A stretch of 64,000 nt of DNA from Parasedimentitalea huanghaiensis (GCF_009753675.1 NZ_WQLV01000001.1:124001-188000), one strand, 5' to 3'. Shown: positions 8,808 to 18,651, numbered from the stretch's first letter. Numbers and translations are program-made. The notes: a model not told the origin generated them from the sequence alone.

Positions 8808-9569
8808 ATGGCGCGTCGCAAGAAAATCTACGAAGGCAAAGCCAAAACTTTGTTTGAAGGTCCGGAACCAGGCACAATCGTGCAGTATTTCAAGGACGAT
8901 GCCACAGCCTTTAACGCTGAGAAAAAGGACGTCATTGAAGGCAAAGGGGTTCTGAATAACCTTCTGAGCGAATACTTCATGGTGGGCCTTGGCCAGATTG
9001 GTGTTCCAACACACTTTCTGAAGCGTTTGAACATGCGCGAACAACTGGTGCGCAGCTGCGAGATTGTGCCGCTTGAAGTCATCGTGCGCAACTATGCCGC
9101 AGGCTCTATGTCCAAGCGACTTGGCATTGATGAAGGTACTCAACTGCCGCGACCAATCGTCGAGTATTGCCTGAAGGATGATGCTTTAGGGGATCCGCTG
9201 GTCAGCGAAGAACACATCGCTGCATTCGGCTGGGCCAGTCAGCAGGACATGGAAGATATCCTGAGCCTTACGCTGCGGGTGAATGATTTTATGTCAGGCG
9301 TCATGCTGGCAGTTGGGATCCGGCTGATTGATTTCAAGATCGAGTTTGGTCGCGTCTTTGATGGTGACTTCCAGCGTTTGGTTTTGGCCGACGAGATTAG
9401 CCCTGACAGTTGCAGACTGTGGGACATCGAAACCGGACGCAAGCTGGACAAAGATGTGTTCCGCCGCGATTTGGGGAGCCTTACCGATGCCTATTCAGAA
9501 GTCGCGCGGAGACTGGGCGTCATGCCCAATACCCCTCCGACTATGGGCAAACCAACACTGGTTAACTGA
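8808..9569 (+). CDS. purC: Phosphoribosylaminoimidazole-succinocarboxamide synthase
   Basis: PurC condenses CAIR with aspartate using ATP to give SAICAR. The start at 8808 gives a 253-residue protein of family length beginning [18 protein letters not shown]. The signature [17 protein letters not shown] lies near residue 85 and [14 protein letters not shown] near residue 190. Purine genes purS and purQ follow on the same strand. Confidence 0.96.
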   Translation: MARRKKIYEGKAKTLFEGPEPGTIVQYFKDDATAFNAEKKDVIEGKGVLNNLLSEYFMVGLGQIGVPTHFLKRLNMREQLVRSCEIVPLEVIVRNYAAGSMSKRLGIDEGTQLPRPIVEYCLKDDALGDPLVSEEHIAAFGWASQQDMEDILSLTLRVNDFMSGVMLAVGIRLIDFKIEFGRVFDGDFQRLVLADEISPDSCRLWDIETGRKLDKDVFRRDLGSLTDAYSEVARRLGVMPNTPPTMGKPTLVN

Positions 9570-9662
9570 GTCCTCAGCGCCCCAAGCGGGCGTTGAACTA
9601 TTGATGTTTTAGCAAAAAGAGCCCTGCGGGGTTCTTAAACACCGCAATCGAGGAACGACGCA

Positions 9663-9893
9663 ATGAAGGCACGGGTGCATGTGATGCTGAAGAATGGGGT
9701 TCTGGATCCACAGGGGGAGGCTGTGCGCCATGCCCTAGGGGCGATGGGCTTTGATAAGGTCGAAGGTGTCCGCCAGGGCAAGGTGATCGATCTGACCCTA
9801 GCCGAAGGCTCCAGCGAAGCAGATGTAACTGATATGTGCGAAAAGCTGCTCGCTAATACAGTGATCGAATCCTACAGCATCGAGATGCTGTGA
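9663..9893 (+). CDS. purS: FGAM synthase subunit PurS
   Basis: PurS is the small subunit that brings the glutaminase PurQ and the synthetase PurL together in the three-part FGAM synthase. At 76 residues it has typical length, with [15 protein letters not shown] at the N-terminus and [16 protein letters not shown] at the end. It is 93 bases after purC; a weak hairpin (GAGCCC TGC GGGGTTC, around 9619-9634) lies in that gap. Its stop overlaps the start of purQ. Confidence 0.95.
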   Translation: MKARVHVMLKNGVLDPQGEAVRHALGAMGFDKVEGVRQGKVIDLTLAEGSSEADVTDMCEKLLANTVIESYSIEML

Positions 9894-10561
9894 TGAAGGC
9901 GGCGGTTGTTGTTTTTCCGGGATCAAACTGTGATCGCGATCTGGCGGTAGCATTTGAGCAAGCGGGATTTGACGTCTCAATGGTTTGGCACAAAGACAGT
10001 GCATTGCCTGAAGGCGTTGACATTGTTGGTGTCCCCGGTGGGTTCTCCTATGGTGACTACCTGCGCTGTGGTGCCATCGCGGCGCAATCACCGATTTGCA
10101 AGGCCGTTGTCGAACATGCCAACCGTGGCGGCTATGCTCTTGGCGTTTGCAATGGGTTTCAGGTGCTAACTGAAACAGGCGTTCTGCCTGGCGCCTTGCT
10201 TCGCAATGCCGGGCTAAAATACATCTGCCGTACGGTTGATCTGAAAGTAGCAACCTCTGACAGTGTCTTTACCGAAGGGTATAATGCTGGCGATGTGATC
10301 GGCATTCCGATTGCCCACCACGACGGCAATTACTTTGCTGATGCTGACACTGTGGCCCAGTTGCAGGATCAGGATCGGGTTGCCTTTACCTATGCTGACA
10401 ATCCCAATGGTTCTATTGCCGATATTGCGGGAATTCTGTCGGAAAACCGTAAGGTGCTGGGCATGATGCCTCACCCTGAACGGGCGGCGGATGAAGGCCA
10501 CGGCGGCACCGACGGGGTGGCAGTGTTCCGCGCATTGATGGGTATTGTCGCTACAGCGTGA
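9893..10561 (+). CDS. purQ: FGAM synthase glutaminase subunit PurQ
   Basis: PurQ is the class I glutamine amidotransferase that supplies ammonia to PurL. The 222-residue protein begins [16 protein letters not shown]. The nucleophile Cys lies in ALGVCNGFQ near residue 86, and the His/Glu of the triad in MMPHPERA near residue 195. I prefer the ATG at 9893 (ATG overlapping the purS TGA) over the GTG at 9890. purL is not within the window after it. Confidence 0.96.
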   Translation: MKAAVVVFPGSNCDRDLAVAFEQAGFDVSMVWHKDSALPEGVDIVGVPGGFSYGDYLRCGAIAAQSPICKAVVEHANRGGYALGVCNGFQVLTETGVLPGALLRNAGLKYICRTVDLKVATSDSVFTEGYNAGDVIGIPIAHHDGNYFADADTVAQLQDQDRVAFTYADNPNGSIADIAGILSENRKVLGMMPHPERAADEGHGGTDGVAVFRALMGIVATA

Positions 10562-10597
10562 CTTGTGGTGCCGGGGCGGCGAGCGTAGATTTGAGCT

Positions 10598-12370
10598 ATG
10601 ATCGCCCCGCATGACACCTCCCCACAGACAACGCTCGCCAAGCCTTCCAAAACGTTCTCCTGGAAGGTGCGTTTGGGACTGGTGGTTTTGTTGGCTGTGG
10701 TTGCAGTTACAGTCTGGCAAACCAATCGTCTGTTGACCAACCGGTTCACGCAGAGCACCCAAAACCGAGCTGAACTTCGGCTCGCACTATATTCCGGCAA
10801 TCTGCTGAGCGAATTGCGCCAGAACGCCATCGTGCCACAGTTGTTGGCGCGCGATCAGACGTTGATTTCAGCGTTGCAGTCCAGCGATTTTTCTTTGTCG
10901 ACCCAACGCCTGATTTCATTTGTCGATGAAATTGGCGCGGCTTCCATTATGCTCCTTGCTCATGATGGGCGAACCGTAGCGGCCACTGATCGCAATCGGT
11001 TGGGTGAACTGCATCGCAACGCCCCATATTTTGTCGATGCGATACGTTCCAATGCGACTGTGTTCACGGTGATCGAGCGTGAGGCGGGGGGATACCGGTT
11101 CAGTTATTCACGCCGTCTGGAAGATACTTCAGACGTGTTGGGGGTCATCGTTGTTGAGGTCGACCTGCAGAAATTTGAACATGCCTGGTCTGGCATCTCT
11201 GATGCGGTGATGGTGACCGACAGCACAGGAACAATCGTGCTGGCAACAGAATCCCGCTGGCGGGGTTTGAGCGAAGAAGACGCTCTTAGACAGCAAACAC
11301 CTCAGGGCGCAATCCAACGTGCAATCCGGGCCACCGCAGATTGGACGGCGTTATCGGCCGATACCTACTTGCAGGGTGAGGCGGTGATGCGCATGGCAAA
11401 CCGCATTCCTTTTCGAGGCTGGCGGATGACATCCTATACCACTTATGTTTCTGTTCGTGAGCGGGTCAACACGGTTCTTGCTCTTGAAATCATGGGATTC
11501 GCCATTCTTTTAGCTCTGGCGTTTTATGCCTTGAGTCGCAAAACAGCGCTGCGCATGGCGCTATTCCAGCGGGAATCGGCGGAGCTTCGCGTATTGAATG
11601 CCAGGCTGAGGCGGGAAGTCGCCGAGCGGGAGCGGGTGCAAAAAACGCTGGAAGTGGCAGAACAGAGCCTCGCCCAAAGTTCAAAACTTGCTGCACTGGG
11701 GGAAATGTCCGCGGCTGTGAGCCATGAATTGAACCAGCCATTGGCAGCGATGAAAACGTATCTTGCCGGGGCGCGTTTGCTACTTGGTCGCAACCGGCCG
11801 GAGGAGGCATTGGTGTCCTTTGGACGCATTGATGACCTTATCGAACGAATGGGCGCGATCACCCGCCAGCTGAAATCGTATGCGCGCAAGGGGGGCGATA
11901 GTTTTAGCCCTGTAAACATGGGCGATGCACTGGCTTCCAGCCTGTCAATGATGGAACCCCAGTTGCGCCAGCGACATGTCAGAATCGCCCGCGTTTTACC
12001 CGATGATCCGGTTTTTGTGATGGGCGATAGAATGCGTATCGAGCAGGTTATGGTAAACCTCTTGCGAAATGCACTGGATGCCACCAAATCAGTACCGGAT
12101 CCTGAAGTTGAAATCATTTTGGCAGCAGGTGAAACTGCCATACTTGCGGTGCGTGATAACGGTGTGGGAATCAAGGATTTTGGGGAACTCTTCGAGCCCT
12201 TCTATACCACCAAGCAACCCGGAGACGGAGTCGGACTTGGGCTTGCTATCTCGTCCGGTATCGTAAACGACCTGGGGGGACGGCTGACAGCTCGCAACGG
12301 TGAAAATGGCGGTGCGGTGTTTGAAATGCAGTTGCCAATCCTGGTGGATGGGATTGAAGCCGCTGAATAA
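10598..12370 (+). CDS. DctB-like membrane sensor histidine kinase
   Basis: A 590-residue sensor kinase of the DctB type. Transmembrane helix 1 is near residues 25-43, a periplasmic sensor domain (~45-285, double-PAS-like) follows, and helix 2 is near 295-315. A short coiled coil leads to the H-box AAVSHELNQPLAAMKTY, the N-box VNLLRNALDA and the G-boxes DNGVGI and GLGLAISSGI. It should phosphorylate the adjacent regulator 30 bases downstream. DctB proteins sense C4-dicarboxylates, but no dicarboxylate transporter lies nearby, so the ligand here is an inference only. Confidence 0.88.
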   Translation: MIAPHDTSPQTTLAKPSKTFSWKVRLGLVVLLAVVAVTVWQTNRLLTNRFTQSTQNRAELRLALYSGNLLSELRQNAIVPQLLARDQTLISALQSSDFSLSTQRLISFVDEIGAASIMLLAHDGRTVAATDRNRLGELHRNAPYFVDAIRSNATVFTVIEREAGGYRFSYSRRLEDTSDVLGVIVVEVDLQKFEHAWSGISDAVMVTDSTGTIVLATESRWRGLSEEDALRQQTPQGAIQRAIRATADWTALSADTYLQGEAVMRMANRIPFRGWRMTSYTTYVSVRERVNTVLALEIMGFAILLALAFYALSRKTALRMALFQRESAELRVLNARLRREVAERERVQKTLEVAEQSLAQSSKLAALGEMSAAVSHELNQPLAAMKTYLAGARLLLGRNRPEEALVSFGRIDDLIERMGAITRQLKSYARKGGDSFSPVNMGDALASSLSMMEPQLRQRHVRIARVLPDDPVFVMGDRMRIEQVMVNLLRNALDATKSVPDPEVEIILAAGETAILAVRDNGVGIKDFGELFEPFYTTKQPGDGVGLGLAISSGIVNDLGGRLTARNGENGGAVFEMQLPILVDGIEAAE

Positions 12371-12400
12371 GCGCGGCGTGTATTTGAGAGAGGATGCTAT

Positions 12401-13735
12401 ATGGCACAGGCCATGAAAATTGCGATTGTTGATGATGAGCAGGATATGCGTCAATCGATCAGCCAATGGCTGGCGCTGTCGGGCTATGATACTGAAACTT
12501 TTGCAAGTGCTGAAGACGCATTGAAGGTCTTGGGCGCAGATTATCCTGGCATTGTGATTTCCGATATTAAGATGCCCGGCATGGATGGGATGCAATTTCT
12601 AAAAAAGCTGATGGGCAGTGACAGTGCTCTGCCGGTAATTATGATCACCGGTCACGGTGATGTACCCATGGCGGTCGAAGCGATGCGGGTCGGAGCTTTT
12701 GATTTTCTCGAAAAACCCTTTAATCCTGACCGTATGTCAGAATTGGCCAAGCGTGCGACTGGCGCACGGCGTTTGGTGTTGGACAACCGGGTTTTGCGGC
12801 GCGAGCTGTCTGATGGCTCTCAAATTATGAAGAAATTAATCGGTGCAAGCCCTGTCATGGAGCGTCTGAAAGAGGACATTCTGGATCTTGGCCAAGCCGA
12901 TGGGCATGTGCTGGTTGACGGTGAAACCGGAACTGGCAAGACCTTGGTGGCCCATGCGTTGCACGCGGTGGGAAGCCGGGCAGGTAAGAAATTTGTACTG
13001 GTCAGCTGTGCTGCGCTAGAGGAAGACGCTCTGTCTCGGCGGTTGTTTGGACCGATGATGCCCGAAGATGCGCAACTTCCTGCAATCGAGGAGGCGCGTG
13101 GCGGTACCCTTGTACTTGAAGATATCGATGCCCTGACTGAAACACTACAGGCCAAGTTGTTGGGGGTGATCAATGAGCAAGGCACCCCAAGCGAGACACG
13201 TATTGTAGCGATTTCGAACCTGCAAGAAGTTGGCAAAACCTGTGAAGACGCGTTGCGTTCTGATCTGTTCTATCGTTTGGCTGCGCTGCGGGTCACCGTG
13301 CCGCCTTTGCGGCAACGTGGCGAGGACATTTTGGCACTATTTACGCGATTGTCCGAACAGTTCGCTGAGGAATACGGCTGTGACGCGCCACAAGTTTCTG
13401 CCCAAGAGGCTGCGCAACTGTTGCAGGCGCCATGGCCCGGCAATGTGCGCCAGTTGATCAACATTGCAGAGCGGGCAGTGCTGCAGGCGCGACGCGGCTC
13501 TGGAACGATTGCCTCTCTTTTGATGTCAGATCATGAAGAAATGCAGCCGGTGATGACCACGGAAGGCAAGCCGCTCAAGGAATATGTCGAAGCATTTGAA
13601 CGTATGCTCATTGATAACACCATGCGTCGGCACAAGGGGTCGATCGCTTCGGTGATGGAGGAGTTATGTTTGCCGCGGCGAACATTGAACGAAAAGATGG
13701 CTAAGTATGGTCTACAGCGATCTGACTACCTTTGA
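12401..13735 (+). CDS. DctD/NtrC-type response regulator lacking the GAFTGA loop
   Basis: A 444-residue regulator: receiver domain with DD at 11-12, phosphoacceptor Asp55 in ISDIKMPG and Lys near 105; AAA+ domain with Walker A GETGTGK at ~174-180 and a Walker B-like GGTLVLEDID at ~235-243 (usual form GGTLFLDE); SDLFYRLAALRV and WPGNVRQL; and a C-terminal Fis-type helix-turn-helix. Where sigma-54 activators carry GAFTGA, this protein has LFGPMMPEDAQLP (~215-227). GAFTGA contacts sigma-54, so the protein may act through the housekeeping sigma factor, as NtrC of Rhodobacter capsulatus does. The start has a good ribosome site (GAGAGAGGA). Confidence 0.88.
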   Translation: MAQAMKIAIVDDEQDMRQSISQWLALSGYDTETFASAEDALKVLGADYPGIVISDIKMPGMDGMQFLKKLMGSDSALPVIMITGHGDVPMAVEAMRVGAFDFLEKPFNPDRMSELAKRATGARRLVLDNRVLRRELSDGSQIMKKLIGASPVMERLKEDILDLGQADGHVLVDGETGTGKTLVAHALHAVGSRAGKKFVLVSCAALEEDALSRRLFGPMMPEDAQLPAIEEARGGTLVLEDIDALTETLQAKLLGVINEQGTPSETRIVAISNLQEVGKTCEDALRSDLFYRLAALRVTVPPLRQRGEDILALFTRLSEQFAEEYGCDAPQVSAQEAAQLLQAPWPGNVRQLINIAERAVLQARRGSGTIASLLMSDHEEMQPVMTTEGKPLKEYVEAFERMLIDNTMRRHKGSIASVMEELCLPRRTLNEKMAKYGLQRSDYL

Positions 13736-14297
13736 GTGAATCTATCCACAGGGGCCAGCAATGTTCAGCGCGCCTCACTGCGGTGAGTGGAGAGTGAGAA
13801 AGCCTAAAAGCTATCGTACTCTTAACCTTTAGGCAGAATTGTTTGCCCAGTAAGGTGATTTACATTGGGACTGATAAAGATGCCCATTGTCATTACCTAT
13901 CCACAGGCCTTATGCTGGTGAAACGGGACTGACGCCAATGTGGGCGTCTTCCGTTCAGATGAGTTTCGCTGCTCTGTGTTTTTGTCCGGCATGACCCGAG
14001 AAGGCACAGGCAGATCGATTAGCCCCGGATCCCGGGGTAGTTTAGCGCCTGCACCGGGCCGATTTCGGGGCAGGCAGAAATGGGCAGGGTTCGGGATACC
14101 CCCACCTGTCGGAGAAGAACCGCGATGACGCGCGCGCACAAACTGAGCACAGAGACAGGACCGACGGGAACATTTTCCGCGACCATGTCCTGTCGCGCGC
14201 CGTCTAATATCGCCCTGACAAGACACCACCCAAAACGCGCAGCTCCCCCCGGCAACGGCCGGAGCCTGCGCGCGCAGGCATGGTGCACCAAGGAAAC
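13736..14297 (+). promoter_or_regulatory. Long rne leader region with two DnaA-box-like motifs
   Basis: These 562 bases hold no supported gene. CTATCCACA, one mismatch from the DnaA box TTATCCACA, occurs at 13742-13750 and 13897-13905. A small hairpin CTCACTGCGGTGAG lies between them, just after the regulator gene. The part next to rne is GC-rich with several inverted repeats, consistent with a structured leader RNA. RNase E is autoregulated through its 5' UTR in enterobacteria; whether that holds here is unknown. Confidence 0.4.
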
Positions 14298-17200
14298 ATG
14301 GCAAAGAAGATGCTTATTGATGCCACCCACGCGGAAGAGACCCGCGTCGTGGTGGTCGACGGAAACAAAGTTGAGGAGTTCGACTTTGAATCTGAAAATA
14401 GACGCCAGCTCGCTGGCAATATCTATCTGGCAAAAGTAACACGGGTTGAACCCTCTCTGCAGGCGGCATTTGTTGACTATGGCGGTAATCGCCATGGTTT
14501 TCTGGCGTTCTCGGAAATACATCCTGACTACTATCAAATTCCGGTCGCCGACCGTGAAGCCCTAATGGAAGAAGAGCGCGCCTATGCTGAGCAAATGCGC
14601 GCCAAGGATGATGAGGAAGAGAGCAAGCCTTCCAAGCCCCGTCGTTCGCGGTCTCGCAGCCGTACTAAGGCTGAAGGTGTCAAATCCAAGGATGCGGTTG
14701 AAACAAAGGAAGTTGAGACGGCCACTCCCGAAATTTCGGGCATGGAGACTATCGACCTTAGTGATGAAGGCGAAGCAAGTACTGTAGATGTACTTGGCGC
14801 AAACGAAGGCAGCTCTCCGATGGAGACCGTTGCTGAAACGCCAGTGGAAGAGCCTGTTGATGATCAGCCCGAAAGTGCGGCTGAAGAGGTCAATCCGGAT
14901 GCTGAGGCCGTTGCAGCGGACGCGGAGCCTACCGAAGTAGCTTCTGCTCCTGCTGAAGTAGAGGATTCTGTAGAGACCCCAGTTAATTCGGATGAGGCTG
15001 TAGAGGAACAGGCCGCAACGACAACGGTTGCTGAAGCCATTGCTGAAGCCGTTGCCATTGCAACAGAAGCCGATCCTGCTGAGGAAAAGGCCGCTGAAGC
15101 CAAAGAGCCGGGCAGTGAAGAGCCAGACGCCGAAGAACAACGCGCTGATGCGACCTCCAAAGACAGTTCTATTGAATCTGTTGCGGAAGAGGATGACAGC
15201 GAAGACATCCGTCCGCGTCGCAAGCCACGTCCTCGTCGTTACAAAATTCAAGAAGTCATCAAAGTCCGTCAGATCTTGCTTGTGCAGGTCGTTAAAGAAG
15301 AACGCGGTAACAAAGGTGCGGCGCTGACCACCTACCTGTCTCTTGCTGGACGGTATTGTGTCTTGATGCCCAACACTGCTCGTGGTGGTGGTATTTCACG
15401 TAAAATTACCAATGCTGCTGACCGCAAGAAACTGAAAGAAATTGCTCACGAAATTGATGTGCCTCAGGGCGCTGGCCTAATCGTGCGCACCGCGGGTGCT
15501 AAGCGCACCAAGGCTGAAATCAAGCGCGACTATGAATATCTGCAGCGGTTGTGGGAGCAAATCCGCGAGCTGACACTGAAATCTATCGCACCTGCCAAGA
15601 TCTATGAAGAGGGCGACCTGATTAAACGGTCGATCCGAGATCTCTATAACCGCGAGATCGATGAGGTGTTCGTCGAAGGTGAGCGCGGCTATCGCATTGC
15701 CAAAGACTTCATGAAAATGATCATGCCGTCGCACGCCAAGAACGTAAAACGGTACAATGAAACTCTGCCACTGTTTGCCCGTTATCAGGTCGAAAGCTAT
15801 CTGGGTGGCATGTTCAATCCAACCGTCCAGCTGAAGTCTGGCGGCTATATCGTGATCGACGTCACCGAGGCATTGGTTGCCATCGACGTGAACTCGGGTC
15901 GGGCCACCAAAGAAGGCTCGATCGAAGACACCGCGACAAAGACCAACCTAGAGGCTGCCGAAGAGGTAGCTCGCCAGTTGCGCCTGCGTGACTTGGCTGG
16001 TCTGATTGTCATCGATTTCATCGACATGGATGAGCGTAAGAACAACGCTGCTGTTGAAAAACGCATCAAAGACAAGCTGAAAACAGATCGTGCGCGCATT
16101 CAAATTGGTCGCATCTCGGGCTTTGGCCTGATGGAGATGAGCCGACAGCGTCTGCGCCCTGGCATGCTGGAGGCCACCACACAGCCGTGCCCATCGTGCC
16201 ATGGTACTGGGTTGATCCGTTCGGATGACAACATGGCGTTGACCATTTTGCGTCAGATCGAAGAAGAAGGCACCCGTGGTCGCTCACGCGAAGTACTGGT
16301 GCGCTGCCCTGTCAGCATTGCTAACTTCTTGATGAACCAAAAGCGGGAGCATATTGCCCAGATCGAAGCCCGCTATGGGTTGTCGGTCCGGATTGAAGGC
16401 GACCCGCATTTGGTGAGCCCTGACTTTACACTGGAAAAACTCAAGACAGCCACCCGTGCAGTACCGGTTGCTGCAGCCCCAGTGGTTTCAGTTGATACAT
16501 CGTTGATGGATCAGGTGGATGCCGACGAGGCCGAAACCACCAATGACGAAGAAGCGGTTGTTGAAAGCACCGGCGCTGCTGACGAGACTGAACCTTCTGA
16601 AGAGGACGTTAAACCCAAGCGTAAGCGTCGTCGTCGTCGTCGTCGCTCGGGCAAATCGGATGCTGCAGAAAATGGCTCTGATGCCAATTCGACTGATGCG
16701 GAAGTTGAATCGAAGCCACAGGCCGAATCTGATGCCGTAGCAGATGCAGATGCGGCGACAGATGCGGAACCGGTAGAGGGCGAAGAGAAGAAGCCAGCCA
16801 AACGCACGCGGTCTCGTTCTCGCTCTCGCGGTGGTAAGCCCAAAACCAAAGTCACAGAAAGCCCAGACACTGTTACATCAGAGGCTCAGGCCGAGACTGA
16901 AGTTAAGGTCGAAAGCAGCGATGTTGAGCAAGTTACCCCAGTGGTTTCAGAGCCCGAGACAGCCGACGTAGATACGCCATCGTCGGTGGCACCTGAGGCT
17001 TCAGAGGAAATAGCAGTTGCTGCAGAACCGACTGATCAGGCAGAACCAGTGGTCGAGCCTGTTGCCAGTTCAGAAGATCAAGCAACCACCGAAGCTGTTG
17101 CTGGGCCTGTTGAGGAAGTCAAAGAACCAGCTACGCCTGAACTGGCTGTAGAGGAAACTGCCATTGAACCTGAGGTGACTGAGCCAGTTGAAGCAGAACC

Positions 17201-17327
17201 TGTTTCTGAACCAACTGAGACCCAGCGTGAGGCCGAGCCGGTCCTGGTCGCAGCAGAACAAGTTGCTCCTGAACCGGAGGAGCCCCCCAAGCCTAAGCGC
17301 CGCGGTTGGTGGTCATTGGGAAGTTGA
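14298..17327 (+). CDS. rne: Ribonuclease E
   Basis: RNase E is the main endoribonuclease for mRNA decay and rRNA/tRNA processing and scaffolds the degradosome. The 1009-residue protein begins MAKKMLIDATHAEETRVV (start at 14298, with AAGG upstream). The S1 domain is interrupted by an acidic Ala/Glu/Val-rich insert of roughly 200 residues (~105-310), which I understand is common in alphaproteobacterial RNase E. The catalytic core follows, with VAIDVNSGR, the DNase I-like IVIDFIDMDERKN and the Zn-link CPSCHGTG. The C-terminal ~270 residues are again acidic, broken by the Arg-rich patches KRKRRRRRRRSGK and KRTRSRSRSRGGK, likely RNA- or partner-binding, and end PKRRGWWSLGS. Confidence 0.96.
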   Translation: MAKKMLIDATHAEETRVVVVDGNKVEEFDFESENRRQLAGNIYLAKVTRVEPSLQAAFVDYGGNRHGFLAFSEIHPDYYQIPVADREALMEEERAYAEQMRAKDDEEESKPSKPRRSRSRSRTKAEGVKSKDAVETKEVETATPEISGMETIDLSDEGEASTVDVLGANEGSSPMETVAETPVEEPVDDQPESAAEEVNPDAEAVAADAEPTEVASAPAEVEDSVETPVNSDEAVEEQAATTTVAEAIAEAVAIATEADPAEEKAAEAKEPGSEEPDAEEQRADATSKDSSIESVAEEDDSEDIRPRRKPRPRRYKIQEVIKVRQILLVQVVKEERGNKGAALTTYLSLAGRYCVLMPNTARGGGISRKITNAADRKKLKEIAHEIDVPQGAGLIVRTAGAKRTKAEIKRDYEYLQRLWEQIRELTLKSIAPAKIYEEGDLIKRSIRDLYNREIDEVFVEGERGYRIAKDFMKMIMPSHAKNVKRYNETLPLFARYQVESYLGGMFNPTVQLKSGGYIVIDVTEALVAIDVNSGRATKEGSIEDTATKTNLEAAEEVARQLRLRDLAGLIVIDFIDMDERKNNAAVEKRIKDKLKTDRARIQIGRISGFGLMEMSRQRLRPGMLEATTQPCPSCHGTGLIRSDDNMALTILRQIEEEGTRGRSREVLVRCPVSIANFLMNQKREHIAQIEARYGLSVRIEGDPHLVSPDFTLEKLKTATRAVPVAAAPVVSVDTSLMDQVDADEAETTNDEEAVVESTGAADETEPSEEDVKPKRKRRRRRRRSGKSDAAENGSDANSTDAEVESKPQAESDAVADADAATDAEPVEGEEKKPAKRTRSRSRSRGGKPKTKVTESPDTVTSEAQAETEVKVESSDVEQVTPVVSEPETADVDTPSSVAPEASEEIAVAAEPTDQAEPVVEPVASSEDQATTEAVAGPVEEVKEPATPELAVEETAIEPEVTEPVEAEPVSEPTETQREAEPVLVAAEQVAPEPEEPPKPKRRGWWSLGS

Positions 17328-17335
17328 TGTAAATA

Positions 17336-17363
17336 GAAGCGCCGGGGTTAGCCTCGGCGCTTC
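17336..17363 (+). terminator. Hairpin after rne
   Basis: A perfect 9-bp stem, GAAGCGCCG with CGGCGCTTC, around a 10-base loop, seven bases after the rne stop. There is no T run, so it may terminate weakly or protect the 3' end. Confidence 0.6.
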
Positions 17364-17470
17364 TCACATCGGACTAAAGAATTTTGAAGATCTTTTGATA
17401 CTGGATTTTGCTGGTGCACAGGTGGTGCACGCTTTGTGCACATAGAACACAGGTCGATTAAACGCTGTTT

Positions 17471-17710
17471 TTAGGGTCGGACGCCCTTGCGGATTAAATA
17501 GGCCTGATGGCCGTCGGCGTCGCTCATCCCTAAAAATGTGTGACCCGTTTCATTACAAAAATGAGGCACATCGATCACTGCGGCTGGATCGTCGGACAAC
17601 AGTTGTAGAACCGCGCCTACGGGTAAGGGTTTCAGCCGTTTGCGGGCCTTAAGGACGGGCAGGGGGCACAATAGCCCTATGGCATCCAGTGTTTCCGAAA
17701 TTTCGTTCAT
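17471..17710 (-). CDS. TusA/SirA-family sulfur carrier protein
   Basis: A 79-residue member of the TusA family of small sulfurtransferases, which carry persulfide sulfur for tRNA thiolation or other pathways. The active cysteine is in the signature GLLCPLPVLKARKRL (CPxP), and the second half shows LSDDPAAVIDVPHFC. The start at 17710 gives the usual length, though GTG 17746 and ATG 17737 are also in frame and no start has a strong ribosome site. It is divergent from ccdA. Which acceptor it serves is unknown. Confidence 0.9.
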   Translation of the reverse strand: MNEISETLDAIGLLCPLPVLKARKRLKPLPVGAVLQLLSDDPAAVIDVPHFCNETGHTFLGMSDADGHQAYLIRKGVRP

Positions 17711-17800
17711 AACTGTCAGATATGACGGATAATTCATCCTGTCCACAACGATGTGACCAGCTGCCCTCGTGACCTTTGTAAACAGGTGGGCTAAGGGAGA

Positions 17801-18556
17801 ATGATGTTTGGTATAGAAATCATCGACGCAGGGCTGATCCCTGCGATGCTTGTGGCGCTGATCGGCGGACTGATCAGCTTCCTCTCTCCCTGTGTGCTGC
17901 CCATTGTACCGCCTTATCTGGCCTATATGAGCGGCGTTTCAATTGGCGACATGCAAAATCCCGGCGCAGCCCGCCGCAAGGCTATTGTTGCTGCACTGTT
18001 CTTTGTAATGGGTCTGTCGACTGTCTTCCTGTTGTTGGGCTTCACGGCCTCTTTCTTTGGCGCTTTTGTGCTGCAAAATCAGGAACTTTTTGCCCAGGTG
18101 TCTGGTCTGGTTGTGATCATATTTGGTCTGCATTTTCTGTCCGTGTTCCGGATCCCTATTCTAGATCGTGAAATGCGAATGGAGGCTGGCCAGTCTAGCG
18201 GTTCTGCCATCGGGGCCTACGTGCTTGGTTTGGCATTTGCATTCGGCTGGACCCCCTGCATTGGTCCGCAACTCGGCGCAATTCTGTCGCTGGCGGCGTC
18301 TGAAGCCTCTGTGGCACGCGGCACGATCCTGTTGGGTATCTATGCCATCGGCCTTGGTGTACCGTTCCTGCTCGCCGCGATCTTCCTCAGCCGATCAATG
18401 GTGCTGATGAACAAGATGAAGCGGCATATGGGGTTGATCGAGAAAATTATGGGCGGTCTCTTGTTGCTTGTCGGCGTGATGCTGGTTACGGGACTGTTTT
18501 CCACCTTCTCGTGGTGGCTGCTAGAAACCTTCCCGGCTCTGGCGACATTGGGATAG
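17801..18556 (+). CDS. ccdA: Cytochrome c biogenesis protein CcdA
   Basis: CcdA moves reducing power across the inner membrane from cytoplasmic thioredoxin to periplasmic thiol proteins used in cytochrome c maturation. The 251-residue protein has six predicted membrane helices and the two redox cysteines in FLSPCVLPIVPPY (residue ~31) and FGWTPCIGPQ (residue ~152). It lacks the periplasmic domains of DsbD. AAGGGAGA precedes the ATG. Confidence 0.95.
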   Translation: MMFGIEIIDAGLIPAMLVALIGGLISFLSPCVLPIVPPYLAYMSGVSIGDMQNPGAARRKAIVAALFFVMGLSTVFLLLGFTASFFGAFVLQNQELFAQVSGLVVIIFGLHFLSVFRIPILDREMRMEAGQSSGSAIGAYVLGLAFAFGWTPCIGPQLGAILSLAASEASVARGTILLGIYAIGLGVPFLLAAIFLSRSMVLMNKMKRHMGLIEKIMGGLLLLVGVMLVTGLFSTFSWWLLETFPALATLG

Positions 18557-18584
18557 AAAAAAAGGGGCCTACTTGGCCCCTTTT
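18557..18584 (+). terminator. Rho-independent terminator of ccdA
   Basis: The inverted repeat AAAAGGGGCC-TACTT-GGCCCCTTTT starts directly after the stop codon and ends in a T run. It is A-rich on the other strand and convergent transcription is absent. Confidence 0.88.
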
Positions 18585-18651
18585 CCTTGCCTGTCAGGTC
18601 TTACTCTTGCCCGATTGAACCGCTAGCCTGCGGGTAGAGAATGAGGGTGAA

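Noticed and set aside
14562-15251. A 229-codon frame antisense to the acidic part of rne
   Set aside because: The sense strand encodes a Glu/Ala/Val-rich repeat, which leaves the opposite frame open. The antisense product is low complexity and unlike any known protein.
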